From: Clonostachys chloroleuca
Taxonomy: Eukaryota; Ascomycota; Sordariomycetes; Hypocreales; Bionectriaceae
Direction of reading: 5' to 3'
DNA length: 64,000 nt
NCBI GenBank assembly: GCA_037952775.1
Contig: JBANAY010000003.1
Coordinates: 12,896,001-12,960,000, forward strand
Below, in pieces: positions 11,248-22,210 of this stretch. Each line of letters starts with the position of its first letter. Within the stretch, counting starts at the first letter, position 1. Under the pieces are notes generated by a model. It did not search any database. It had not been told where the DNA came from and was given only the letters and a program-made list of their open reading frames with translations. A program made the translations under genes and the position numbers.

Positions 11248-13945
11248 CTATGAGTTGTAGTACATCCGATACGGGTCATCCGGAACGGTAGAAAGAAGAA
11301 TCCTGAGTTCCTGAAGCTTCGAGGCTGCCAAGAGAGCCGTGTCCGAATCAGATCCATCGACTTCTCGGTGGAAGCTCATAACCTCGTTCCAAAGCTCCAT
11401 TGCCCACTTCAAGTCTCTCTCTCCCCTTCATCACCTATGAGTACCTTCATTTGCCCGTACCTTTGGTGACGTTCGGCCAGTTCAGCATCGGCCCGCATAG
11501 TCTCTGAATAGTGTCTCCCCCACCATTCCGTGTAACTCGCAATGATATACTCAAAGATCTTGTTCGCCGCCCCGAAAAGGGAGCGCGCAACGCAGACTCT
11601 CCCCATGTTTAATCGAATCGTGAAGAGTATTGGGTGGAGCTCATCCAAGAAGCGTTTCTGGCCTTCAAACGCAGCTCTGAAGTTTTGCTCAGCTTGATCC
11701 ACGTTGTTGTGCCGCAGATGGATTTCGCCAATGTCGTTCAAGACCCTAAAATAGATGGACCATGCCTCTCCGCTGGAAGCGTGGGCTCTTTCATCGCGTT
11801 GGGCTTTCCCAAAAAAGTATGAGGCAGCTGTAGACAGGGCTCGGAGCGATTCATCCAGTTTGCCCAGTAGCATGAGGCTGCGCCCAGCGTTATACACTGT
11901 GACCATCAAAGCACTCTTGTCATCCAAGTTGAGCTGTATCTGTTTTTAATATGAGATCTGAAATGCTTCTAGGGCGCTCTCATAGCTTCTCTGTGAATGG
12001 TGCACTAGACCCATGTTGTTCTCGATACCAGCCACCATCTCAAGACTATTTGCGCCCGGAGGCTGTTCCATGTTCAGAAAGCGAACGATACTACTATATA
12101 TGCGACCAACTTCCTAGTATCGTCCCAAGGGGCGGAAAAGATTGCCAAACTTCTCGAGCTCTACCAAATCTACACCGGAGCCTCCTCGATCCTGGGCCAT
12201 ATAGATCCGACACTGCTCAGCATGGGGCTCCAGCCTCTTGACTGTTCTTAAAAAGTCCTCGTTAGTAGAACGAGGAACCCGTGCAGCAACTAGCGATATA
12301 GCACATTTGACATATTCTGCCTCATCCTGAGCTGCCTTCTATCTTGCGAGGGCGTGGATGGCAGGATGAATCTCATAGACGACCCCCTGGGTTGTATTAC
12401 ATACCTTGGTCTCAAAAGACAAAGCTTGTATAGAAGCGCAGCATCTCATAAGTAATTGACCGGTTGATATCTCGCAAAGCCAGGCTGGACATACATAGCT
12501 ATAAATGCCCACACAAAGCTAGTACCACATGTCTTGATGATCTAAGAATCCGAACAAGGTTAATAATTTGGCAGCAAGGGGCTCCGTGTTCCGGAGCGTC
12601 TTGAAGCTCATCTCAAAAGATTGACCGAGTACGTAGTCAATCTTTATAATTTCTCCGTCCAGCTGTCGCATTCGCCATTTCTCAATATACTGGGCTGCGC
12701 TCAAGCAAAATTGAGTCATTACTGACGCCGCAAGTCTCAGTGATAACGGATAATATTTCAACATCCGACACAACTCCTGTATATCTGCCCCCTAGTATTA
12801 GTACGTTGTAGGAGCCAAGGTGCATAGGCTAAGAAGAATTTCGTGGTCTCACATACCTCTGTCTGGTCCGCAAAGTAGCTCATCAATCTCTAGTCACCAT
12901 AGCTTAACAGCATCGTGCTCGGGCAAGCCCTTGACCTCTATTCGTGGATGGTATAGCCTCGCAATGTCCTTACTCGTCGTGATGAGTATGACAGTACCAG
13001 CGGCTAGGCTGTTAATACAATTTTTAATATACTCTAGCAACAACGAAGTTACACCAACATTTTCAACAACAAGAAGCCATTTGGTGCAAGAGCGTGCACG
13101 AAGTTCTGAGAAGAACGTTTTGGTCAGTTGCCCGCGCTGCCAATGGTAATCTTCTATCTCCGTCGCAGGTATACCCATTTGGATACTGTCTGCTTTAAGA
13201 TACGTGATAACACCTCGCTCAAATGCCTTCTCGCTCTCTCCCCCGTTATCCAGAATATTTCCTGTTGGTTCATATTTTGTCGCTTTCTTCGTATACCTTC
13301 GGCGACAAGCTGAGACTTTCCGACGCCACTGATACCCCAAACAGCCATTATTTATTTCATTAGAGGCATCGGATAGCGAGATTCCAAGAATTCATCTAGT
13401 TTTACGAGTTCCTCTCCACGCCCTACAAAGCAGTACTGCTCTGGTATAGCAACTGCCAACGCGATATCGGTATCCGAGGATATGATGGAGGATTTATCTA
13501 GGGCTATTATTCGCCCTATGGGCAACTAGAAGTTGTACATTTTACTCGTAGACACAACTGACCATTTATAGATGTTTCTAGCTGGCCGAGTCTGAGAATC
13601 ATCTCCTTTGCGTATGCGGCTGCAGCAACAGCAGCATATGGTTACCACTCGTCCTTCTTATCCGGGTTAGCAAAATCACTGATGCCTCGAATTACCGCCA
13701 CAAGTAGCCGGGTCGTAATTCCGGCCGCTTCCATCTCGATTGCTATTGCGTTGAACCTGTCTCTTAATTCGGCTCTCCTCTTTTTTGATTTAATTACACC
13801 GTTCCCAGAGATAATGGTGCCATAGTACACCCGGGGAGTATCTCCGGTTTGTTCATCAAATATCCCGTTCCGACTATCCCAAAATTCGCTGCTCGTGCAC
13901 GGCGTTCTGGATGGCTTGAATTCTGGCAGTCTCTCCTCGAGAACT
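11248..13945 (-). pseudogene. PNP/NB-ARC/TPR NLR pseudogene (NLR1)
   Basis: Remnant of a fungal NOD-like receptor, a family linked to self/non-self recognition and cell death. Reading leftwards: C-terminal part of a purine-nucleoside-phosphorylase-like domain (YYGTIISGNGVIK, AIEMEAAG, VIRGISDFANPDK), an NB-ARC P-loop GISGVGKSQ, a Walker B-like WLLVVENV, a TTS motif, a winged-helix part (LLTLFGFLDHQD) and TPR-like repeats (GLVHHSQRSYESALEAF, NAGRSLMLLGKLDESLRAL). It carries in-frame TAA after KKDEW and before IMAVWGIS, a TAG before EVGRIY, a frameshift after KQTVSKW, and a 2-bp expansion of a GA run near 11420 just before the natural end at 11248. Several stops fit CAA/CAG to TAA/TAG. The N-terminal half of the PNP domain is missing. 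Confidence 0.85.
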
Positions 13946-13946
13946 T

Positions 13947-14470
13947 TTATATTACGAGTGAAGCTTGATTCAGCAGAGAGCAGGCATTTCTTTGGCCCTT
14001 CTCGGAGCCGTTGCCAAGCTTTCCAGTCGAACCATCAGCGGCCTTGGTATCACTCTCATTCTCTCCAAGTCCGACCATACGTAGACACTTTGCCAGCCAA
14101 GCGTCGTCGTATTTCTGGAACGGATCGAGATTATATCTTATTGTTCCGGCCAGAAGCACCGCGTCCTGACTAATGACGGACACAGTCGATCGCAAAGGTT
14201 TAGGCCAATCGTGTGGATGTCTACGTCGTCGATAAGGATTCGGCCCTTGGTGGGCTCCGCGAAACGAAGGAGAGCAGCGATCACTAAAGACTATCAGCTT
14301 CCATTTTATGGGCATCCTATTGCGCATTCCAAAATCTTACAAGTACTCTTGTCAGCGCCAGTCCGGCCGAGAATGCCGATTCTTTAACCGGGACGAATGT
14401 CAAGCGTCACGTCCCTGAGCGCCGGATCCAGGCCAGGTCGTGAATATCTATAAAAGCCCAGGGCTTATTT
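13947..14470 (-). pseudogene. ABC transporter (ABCC/MRP type) NBD2 fragment
   Basis: Part of the second nucleotide-binding domain of a multidrug-resistance-type ABC exporter: SRPGLDPALRDVTLDIRPG, a Walker A reading GRTGADKST (second Gly changed to Asp), EPTKGRILIDDVDIHTIG, and the Q-loop side SVISQDAVLLAGTIRYNLDP. A stop follows DIRPG, a frameshift lies between HTIGLN and LRSTVSV, and the fragment ends before a clear Walker B. It abuts the NLR1 remnant on the same strand, so this is a junction of two unrelated gene pieces. Confidence 0.83.
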
Positions 14471-14639
14471 TCAGGACCATTTCTGCACTCTCCCTCCTAA
14501 CTATTGATTTTTTTCATTCTCCCAAACATCCCGCACCTACACCTGATTTATAAAGCCTACACCCGGACTGGCACCGCCGCTACCATTCTATCTCTCCTCT
14601 ACCTTTCCCCCTCCAGCTCAATATCATCAATTCTCATCA

Positions 14640-15094
14640 CCTATTATACAACCTGCTAACGAGTATCAGAACTATCTTCTTTCCAGCCTCTCCTATGGCG
14701 GAGATGCTCATAGTACTGTAATACTTGGTGCTGTTAATGATTTCATACACCGCATCATCTCAGGCAACAACGACAACACTCCCGTAAAGAAGGCTACCGA
14801 GGTGGCTACCGGCTTTCTAGATCAGGAGAGCGGTAAGAGATTTTGGTCAGAACAGAACAGTGATCTATTGTATGTTTGTTACCCATATGAGGGTAATCGT
14901 GACGCGTAAGTATCCCTATTCGTACCCGACTGTGGCTTTAGCTGATAATGATTAGCATTCAAGACCATATGGCCAAGCTGATCATCTTACGTTGGTATGA
15001 TATTGATCTTCTATCTATGGATAAGTTAGTCGCTAACGCCAGGTACCACAATGGTCTAGTTCAAGTGCTTTCTCACATGAACCCCAACCTCTAG
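14640..15094 (+). pseudogene. Spliced hypothetical gene remnant without a start codon
   Basis: I do not recognise the product. A coding-like exon (ANEYQNYLLSSLSYGGDAHS through YPYEGNRDA) joins in frame across two canonical short introns (14906-14955, 50 nt; 14995-15042, 48 nt with a CTAAC branch site) to IQDHMAKLIILRW and YHNGLVQVLSHMNPNL, ending at 15094. The consistency of both junctions argues that this was a real gene. No ATG occurs in frame upstream before a TGA near 14548, so the 5' end has been lost or lies in an exon I cannot see. Confidence 0.45.
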
Positions 15095-15360
15095 ATCCCG
15101 TCATCAGAGATTTAAAAGAATGGTTACAAGGCGTCCTAACCAGTTTGAGCCTGGCGGCATTTTTCAAGAGAGCGAGTGAGGTTTTGAGCCGTGTCAGTGT
15201 CCTAATACTGAAGCTCCTAACCCAGCCGTGCCGCCCCTGCCTTTATATAGCTGGGTCTACAAGCTTGGCCAAGCTACGACTGTGCTTAGCCTATGAGCAG
15301 TTTCCACGACATACGATCATGTCGTACGAATGGGGATGCAAATTAAGAGTTCGCATCATG

Positions 15361-17560
15361 TTAGATGTTCTGTAAGGTTCTTAACGTTTGATGGCGTGCG
15401 ATGTGCCCTCGGAGTGATTCTTCAATGCCGATGCCTCTTCTCTCTGGGTCGACAAAAAGGCAATTGTCTTGCGATACTGGGTTCTGCGGCCGGGCTGCCT
15501 TTGCTGACGCAACAGCAGCACCGAATATAACTCCCGTGCTGCTGTTGCGGACCACAAAACACGCAGGCTGCGGGCTGTGTCCTAGAACATTGGACACGAT
15601 GGGGAGAAAGCGGCTATACTGAGGCTTCGTGAGAACATTTCTCAGCAACTTCCCCAGGGCCACTCTGTCCCGAGCGTCGTCGTACTGCTCCACGAGCCAG
15701 GTCAAGGTCGTCTGCGGGTGCCGAACGGCCGGCGATGTCTCCGAACTCACGTCGGTCCGTCTCGCCAGCGCCAGGGGAGGCTTGCTCGTGGTCGACAGGG
15801 AGCCAGCAAGGAGCCGGGCCAGGTTGTGTAGCGACGGTGGGGTGAAGTCATACGTGCACAAATACGTCTGGACGTCGCCGTTGTTTAGGAAGTCGTGTGG
15901 GGAGCTGAGCGCAATCACGACTAGCGGCTTGTCGAGGCCATCCTCGCCCTTCTGATACTTGCACTGCATGTTGGCGTGCTTGGTTACACCGTACTGGTAA
16001 GCGTTGCGCACGGCGTCGGCTGTCAGGATAATGACGGCCGAGGCGCGCGATATGAGCTCCTCGTGCTGCCGGCGGAGGCCATTGCTGGAATACGACGTAT
16101 GGGTGAGCCTGACCTGGAGCTGCTTTGCTAGGAGAGCGCCAAAAGCCTGGAAAGAGTCCTCACCAGGGGCCAGTTGGGAAGGGCCGAGTGCGCTGCTGGT
16201 GTGCAGAGCGCCTTTTCTCGTGGCGGTAGAGGGAAACAGGTCGATGAGCGGAGACAGAAGAACAACCTCTTTATTACTGGACATTAGTTTCCGTATACGC
16301 CCCAAATTGTCGGCCGAGTCCCGGACTAGACTGATTGCCCCTTGGTATAGTTGGTCGGACAGGGGCAAGTGCTCCTTGTGCAGATCAGCTAGGCGACCGG
16401 CTCCCGGAGGATTCAGAGCCTGCTCCCACGAGGTGCACCTGTCCTTCATGGCATTTACCTTGGCACTCGATGCTAGTAATATGTCTAGAGGTATGCTGCT
16501 ATCCTGTACGGCAATCTTCAGCGCATCGATGCCCTCCAGTTGAGCTCGGTAGGAACTGCATATGACCACCACGTCGCATCCGGCCGTGACGGCTCTTATG
16601 GTGCCCTGTGAGATGCCGACTTCGTGGAAAAGAGCCTCCATGGCCATGCATTCCGAGATAATTACGCCCTCGAACTGGCACTCCCCACGCAGCATGCCCG
16701 AGACGACATGCCTATCCACACATGCATAGTCTGTAGTCTTGCCGGCAATGTTGAGCGTACAACCGCCGACGAGGATAGCGTCGAGCCCTACCTGCGCACA
16801 CGCGCGAAAGGGAATGAAGGCTCGACTCCGCAGTTCCTCCATGGTGGTGTCGATCGAGGGCAGGCTGAACTCGGTGCCGTCGGCGAACTCGGCATCGCCG
16901 TACGAGGGGAAGTGTTTGCCACAGCAGGCGACGCCAGCCTCCTTGAAGCCGCGCAGGGTCTCGACGCCGTGGGTCAGCACCGTGATGGGGTCGTCGCCAA
17001 AGGCTCGCACGCCCAGCGGCGACGGCCTCGATGCCGAGAGCACGTCGAGCACCGGGCCGATGATCCAGTTGACGCCCACCGACCGGAGCTCCGTCGCCGT
17101 CGCTAGAGCTGCCTGTCGCGTGAGGCCGGGAGAGGCGGAGGCGGTGGCAGCCGTGCCCATGGCCGACGGGAACTGTGTGATGGAATCGTCCATGAGCGAA
17201 TCGAGGCTTCCGTGCTCTTGGTCAATGGCGATGAGCAATGGGCGCTCGTGGCCGGCGTCGTGGGCGCATTGCTGAAGACTCTGAACCAACTGCGTGGCCT
17301 GATTCGCCGCTGTGAGCGTCTGGTAAGCCCGTGCCTATGGTGAGCTTGAACAGGGTGTATCACGTACACTCAAGGTTTTTGGCCGTCAAGAGGACTGCGC
17401 CAACGAAGTGACCTGCAATGAGCTCCCGCAGCTCGTCTGTCAGGACCGTTCCGTTAAAGCCAACGAGGAACAGTCCGCCCAGGACCCTAGATCGCGTTGA
17501 GAGTCGGCACGTTGCTGAGCATGGATGAGAGCCTCACCTTTCCAGAGTCTGCTGGTCCAT
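15361..17560 (-). CDS. nag3: GH3 beta-N-acetylglucosaminidase with partial GNAT-like tail
   Basis: Hydrolase of the NagZ branch of GH3, predicted to release GlcNAc from chitin-derived oligomers. Start at 17560 (MDQQTLER); introns at 17487-17537 and 17310-17367 give an open 696-aa frame. Landmarks are LLIAIDQEHG, NWIIGPVLDV, KHFPSYGD (family KHFPGHGD), VGLDAILVGGCTL and ISECMAMEAL, where fungal members have SEC-x-EMEAL around the nucleophile position. No signal peptide is seen, so it acts inside the cell or leaves by another route. The C-terminus resembles a GNAT fold (CFVVRNSSTGVIFGA, LFVDPERRGIGI) but stops about 20 residues after the acetyl-CoA motif, so that domain looks truncated. It is transcribed away from the transporter gene and belongs to the GlcNAc cluster. 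Confidence 0.86.
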
Positions 17561-18728
17561 TGCGCCCCTGTCGTCCGTCGAACGCGGTGCTCAGAAGCGC
17601 CTACCCGTGGTCGGACTCAGAACCAACCAAAGTTGTAGTGGTAGCTCCGATAACGAGCTATCATAGGTGGATGGAATCCTGAGCTGGGGTCGTGTTTTTG
17701 CCTCATACTCCGTACTAAGGTCTGATCAGCAGGACCGCCGAAGTTTTAGCGATAATACTAAAAAGGTACTAAAGTATATATTTTAGGTAGGGAAAGTAGG
17801 TATATATATATATATAAGTAATATTCTACTTTTAATAAATATTAACTCTTTTTTTTTTTTTTTTTTTCCTATAAGCTTAATATATTACTTTTTATTTATT
17901 TCTTTATCTCTAGAGATTATATAGATTTTAAAGGTTAAGTAATTATTAAATTTTAATCTAATAACTTTAATAATATCTTAAGCTTATTAGAATTTATATT
18001 TCAATCTATTAATAATACTATTTTTAAGATAAATATTCTCTTTTTAATAATTTATTAAGAAAACCTTTTATCTCTTAAATAGAACCTCTATATAAAATAC
18101 AAATAATTTATATACCAATTTCAGTAAGATTAGTGTTTTATAAAGGAATTATACTATTTTTAAGTCAGCGGGTTGAGTTGGGCGGTCTTGGCTAATCAGG
18201 GCCTAATTAAGTCTATCCAAGTCACAAGCATGCCGATATGAGACCAAGCTTCACGCCCATGGCCCAGTATAGCCGTGCGTTTGATTCCAAATTGGTAATA
18301 GAGGTATTGAAGGAAGTGCGCCCAATCTCTTGATGCTTGAAAGGACTAGATTACCATGGATACCGGTGGGCTACCGACACGTCGCTTCGTTAACACCTTG
18401 CCACCTGTTGGACCGTGGCATCATGCATTTCCTGTAATTAGGCTTAAAAGGGTCAAAAGCGCTGCGTTTCCTAAAAGGTCCAACATCCCTTCTTTCGGTT
18501 ACATGACTCTGCAACCATTACTAAGAAGGAGCTAAATTTGATTGGATTCGCGGATATAGGCAGGTGAGGCTTCTAATTTCTTGCAGCTCCTAGCTCCTGC
18601 AACCCAATGCTTCACCCATGGGCATATAATCACGTTGCGACCCTACGGTGTAATAGGCTTGCTAGAAATTTTTGTCAACATTTTTTCCTCTGTTCTATTT
18701 CGTAATAGCATCTCCACCTGCGAAAACA
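17561..18728. promoter_or_regulatory. Divergent intergenic region between nag3-like and ngt1-like genes
   Basis: Shared upstream region of two divergent GlcNAc genes, where co-regulation would be expected. Its middle (about 17740-18165) is an A/T-rich block with a T run at about 17850-17868, so the two promoters are separated by RIP-type sequence. I could not identify a defined operator. Confidence 0.5.
17740..18165. repeat. A/T-rich, RIP-like block
   Basis: Nearly G/C-free, TA-rich DNA with a long T run, unlike both neighbours. The source element cannot be told. Confidence 0.7.
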
Positions 18729-20532
18729 ATGGATCCAAATCATGAAAAGGACACTAAGGCTGAGAGCCAGTCAGTGGCTACAGTGCGTGGGCCAGATTCG
18801 AGTGATGAGATTGAGCTACCCGGAGGATGGCTATATCGTCGGCCACGTCTTTTCGGGCGCTGGACCCTCCCTCACTTTGCTAGTCCTATTGTCCAGCTTT
18901 GCTATGTCGCTTTCGTGTTCTTCTTGTAAGCAAAGCCGGCCACGCTGATGGACGTCAAATGAGCTGACAGCTTCTCAAAGATGCCCCGGAATGTACAATG
19001 CCCTCAGTGGCTTGGGTGGTGGTGGCCAGGTAGATGCGACCGTGGCCGACAATGCGACTGTGGCTCTTTACTCGGCGTTCGCGATCGTCGCATTCTTCTC
19101 CGGAACAGTCTGCAACAAACTAGGCGTCAGGATCACACTAGGACTCGGTTGCTTTGGGTATTACCAATTCATTCATGCAGTAATCAAGGACTGAGAACAC
19201 TAATCATACCTCAATAGGTATTCTCTATACATTGCGTCTTTCCTGTCATACAACCACAATCAGAATGCGGTGTTCGTCATCGTCGCTGGCGCTATTCTCG
19301 GTGTCAGTGCTGCACTTCTCTGGGCGGCTGAGAGCGTTATCATGATATCGTACCCGCATGAGAGCAAGAAGGGCAAATCTATTGCCATCTTCTGGATGAT
19401 CTTCAACTTCGGTGCAGGTGCGTAAACATATTCACATCCTGAGAATCTCTGTGAAAATGAAACGTTGACAGCAATCCCAGTCATCGGTTCCATAGTTCCG
19501 CTTGCCGAAAATGTACATTCCAATGAAAGTGGCAGTGTGGGAGATAGCACTTATATCGCCTTTCTGGTCCTGACGGCTATAGGCATGGCTTTGGCTCTGG
19601 CCATCTGCAATGCCGACAAGATTGTACGTCATGACGGATCTAAAGTCATCATCATCAAGCACCCCACTTGGAAGTCTGAGCTGTTAGGGCTCTGGGAGGT
19701 CCTGAAGAGCGATTACTACATCGTTGCTCTGTTCCCAATGTTTTTGGCTTCCAACTGGTTCTATACTTACCAGTTCAATGTGAGTGATTGCCTCGGGAGC
19801 ACATGTGTCCGTCGGAATGTACTAATGGCTATTCAGGACTTCAATTTAGCTCGATTCAACCTGCGAACGAGGTCCCTGAACTCTCTTCTGTACTGGTTTT
19901 CTCAGATCCTAGGTGCCTGGGTGTGGGGTACCCTCATGGACATGACGTTTCTGTCTCGGAGAACTCGAGCACGGGCAGGCCTAGTCGGTCTTTTCGCCAT
20001 CACCATGGGGCTGTGGGGAGGTGGTTATTCTTTCCAGACGACATACGACCGTGCATCGGCCGCCGTGCCCAGCAGTAAGCTCGACTGGACTTCGGACAAC
20101 TACGGAGGGTTGTGTGTGCTGTACATCTTCTACGGCATCTTCGACTCGGTATGGCAGACGTAAGTGCAACCTTTTGAACCACATTTACGTATGTTTGAAG
20201 TGGCAACTGTTTTCAAGCTGACATTATTTTGCGCGAATAGATACACGTATTGGATCCTCGGCGCCATCAGCAACAACAGCCGCAAACTCGCCATCCTTGC
20301 TGGCTTCTACAAGGCCCTGCAGTCGGCAGGCGCAGTCATCGTCTATCGCATGGACGCCGAGCTTGTGTCTTACATGGGAATGCTTGCGAGCACTTGGGGC
20401 TTGTGTGCGGGCAGTCTTGTATTCGCAGCACCCGTCGTCTGGCTGAAGATTACCAACCACAGCGAGCTGAAGAAGGACCTCGAATTTAGTGATGAAGTTG
20501 AGGCTGACTTGCATGTCAAGAACGAGGTGTAG
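18729..20532 (+). CDS. ngt1: UNC93/DUF895-type MFS transporter, likely GlcNAc permease
   Basis: Multi-pass plasma membrane transporter of 498 aa related to fungal Ngt1-type GlcNAc carriers. Start ATG at 18729 (MDPNHEKDTK). Five introns (18926-18980, 19158-19217, 19418-19471, 19780-19836, 20160-20240) splice to one frame. Recognisable segments: LCPGMYNALSGLGGGGQVD across the first junction, FSGTVCNKLGVR, WAAESVIMISYPHESKKGK (typical of the UNC93-like group), FLASNWFYTYQFN and LLYWFSQILGAWVWGTLMD. About ten to twelve hydrophobic helices can be seen; both ends are charged and probably cytoplasmic. Its place beside the GH3, deacetylase and kinase genes supports GlcNAc as substrate; UNC93-like carriers of other solutes exist. 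No lesion seen. Confidence 0.85.
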
Positions 20533-20649
20533 TGGAAGTGGCAAGCAAAAGGGAAAGGAGATCCTCACTTCAACTTGTCAAACGGACGCCTTGAGGGTTT
20601 GAGGGAGAGCTGATAAGTGCCACAATCGGTTTGGAGTATAGTACTTAAG

Positions 20650-21120
20650 TTGCCACCCTAGCAAATAAAATCCCCCCTCTAATAGAATACTTTTTCTACT
20701 GCCTTTATTCTTAATACTATATATATAATTTTATAATTTTTTAACTCTTATTATATTAATATAATGATTTTCTATATATTAAGAATAATTAAATATATTA
20801 AGAAATTACTTTAGTAGTAAGTGAGAGACTTAGAAGAAGTAGAAAAATATATATTTAAAGACTTTTACTTTTAGTAATAGTTTAAATAGTTTAAAATTTT
20901 TTAAAATAAATTAAATTAGTATTATTATATTACTTTTAAAGATATTATAGTTTTATATTATATATTGTATATAAAAGAGTATTTTATTTACTAAGATAGT
21001 AATCTATATAGCTATAAATATAAGTAGAAGCTAAATTTCTATAGATAGAGGTCTGCTTTTTAATAGATCTACTATACTAATATATCTATTAGTCAGTAGT
21101 TAAGCTAATAAAATATATGG
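20650..21120. repeat. A/T-rich RIP-degraded DNA
   Basis: Very low G+C, TA-rich, no coding signal. It begins about 120 bases behind the transporter stop codon. Confidence 0.75.
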
Positions 21121-21484
21121 AACCCCGCTTAAACTGGGGTAATCGATTAACCTAGATCACAGTGCCCTTTGCACTGAAATACAGTAGTAAGAGCCCTGTA
21201 GAGACCCCAATTCTTTGAAATTTGGCCTCCACTTACGCCTGTAACCACGTACATTAAGCGATGAACATTCTAATCCTGGATCAGTTCTTCCAAAAACGAA
21301 CGAGTGCATGTAATTTCGGTTATTCAATTCGCGTTTCTCGCCCGGTCTTCTGGTCCGGCCATCACCCCTTGGGCTGCCGATGAACATGGTAGGTAAACAC
21401 TATGAATGCAAAATACTCATGATAAGTGACCATTGACTGGTTCGATGTATTCCTTAGTGATCTGGTACAGTGTGGCGCCATAAG
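21121..21484. other. Normal-composition island inside A/T-rich DNA
   Basis: About 360 bases of ordinary base composition bounded on both sides by A/T-rich relics. The open frame at 21157-21387 (-) has no recognisable family. It may be original single-copy DNA of the cluster left between insertions. Confidence 0.5.
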
Positions 21485-22167
21485 TCTATGAATAACCCTA
21501 CCCTAATATAACCATATTTTTATATATATTTATATACCTTCCTTCTTCAACCTTTAATTATAAGCTGTTATAATATCTAAAAAGATATATCTTTAGTACT
21601 AAAATAAGTATAAATTATAGAAGAAAGTATAAATTTACTTCTAAGTAGAAAGCTATAATTTATTATAATTTATTAAGTAATAAAACTTATTATAAGGTTA
21701 TTATAGTATATAATATAAGTATCTTAACTATATAGATAATCTTTAAATATTAGTAAACTAAGAAGATATTAAAAAATAAGCTTTATTATAATAAGCTTAT
21801 TAAATTAATAGCTTCTAAATATAAATATATTATTTTGGTTAACTAAAAGAAACTAAAAAATTAGCTATTCTACTCTTATTAATATAATAGGTAGTAATAC
21901 TAAATTATATATAATTAAGTATATTATAAAGAAGTATTTCTTATATAAATAAAGTACTTTATAGAGAATTTTAATTAATTAAGAAACTATAAGAATTAAA
22001 CTTTAATAAATATAAGCTTAGAGATATAATATTAATATATTAATAAAGATATTTATAAGTATTAATTTAAGTATTATTTTAATTATAATTAGGTTAATAC
22101 TACCTTTAATAGATAATCTTCTTTAATAAGTTAATAATATAATTATAGTTTAATTTAAAGAGAGATT
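21485..22167. repeat. A/T-rich RIP-degraded DNA left of the Gypsy element
   Basis: TA-rich sequence with no surviving coding motif. It reaches the left LTR of the Gypsy relic. Confidence 0.7.
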
Positions 22168-22210
22168 TATTACAAACAAAGGCTACCTTTGGGCTACAGG
22201 AAGTTATATA
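22168..22210 (+). repeat. Left LTR of the Gypsy relic, outer part
   Basis: The 43 bases up to GGAAGTTATATA match the beginning of the right LTR (about 30640-30668). The LTR continues at 23599 beyond the Tc1-like insertion. Confidence 0.78.

Noticed and set aside
14449..14458. TATA-like CTATAAAAG upstream of the 14.6-kb remnant
   Set aside because: It overlaps the ABC transporter fragment as coding sequence and is probably fortuitous.
15401..17275. Several long plus-strand open frames (15401-15622, 16004-16543, 16624-17275)
   Set aside because: They are antisense shadows of the G+C-rich GH3 gene on the minus strand.
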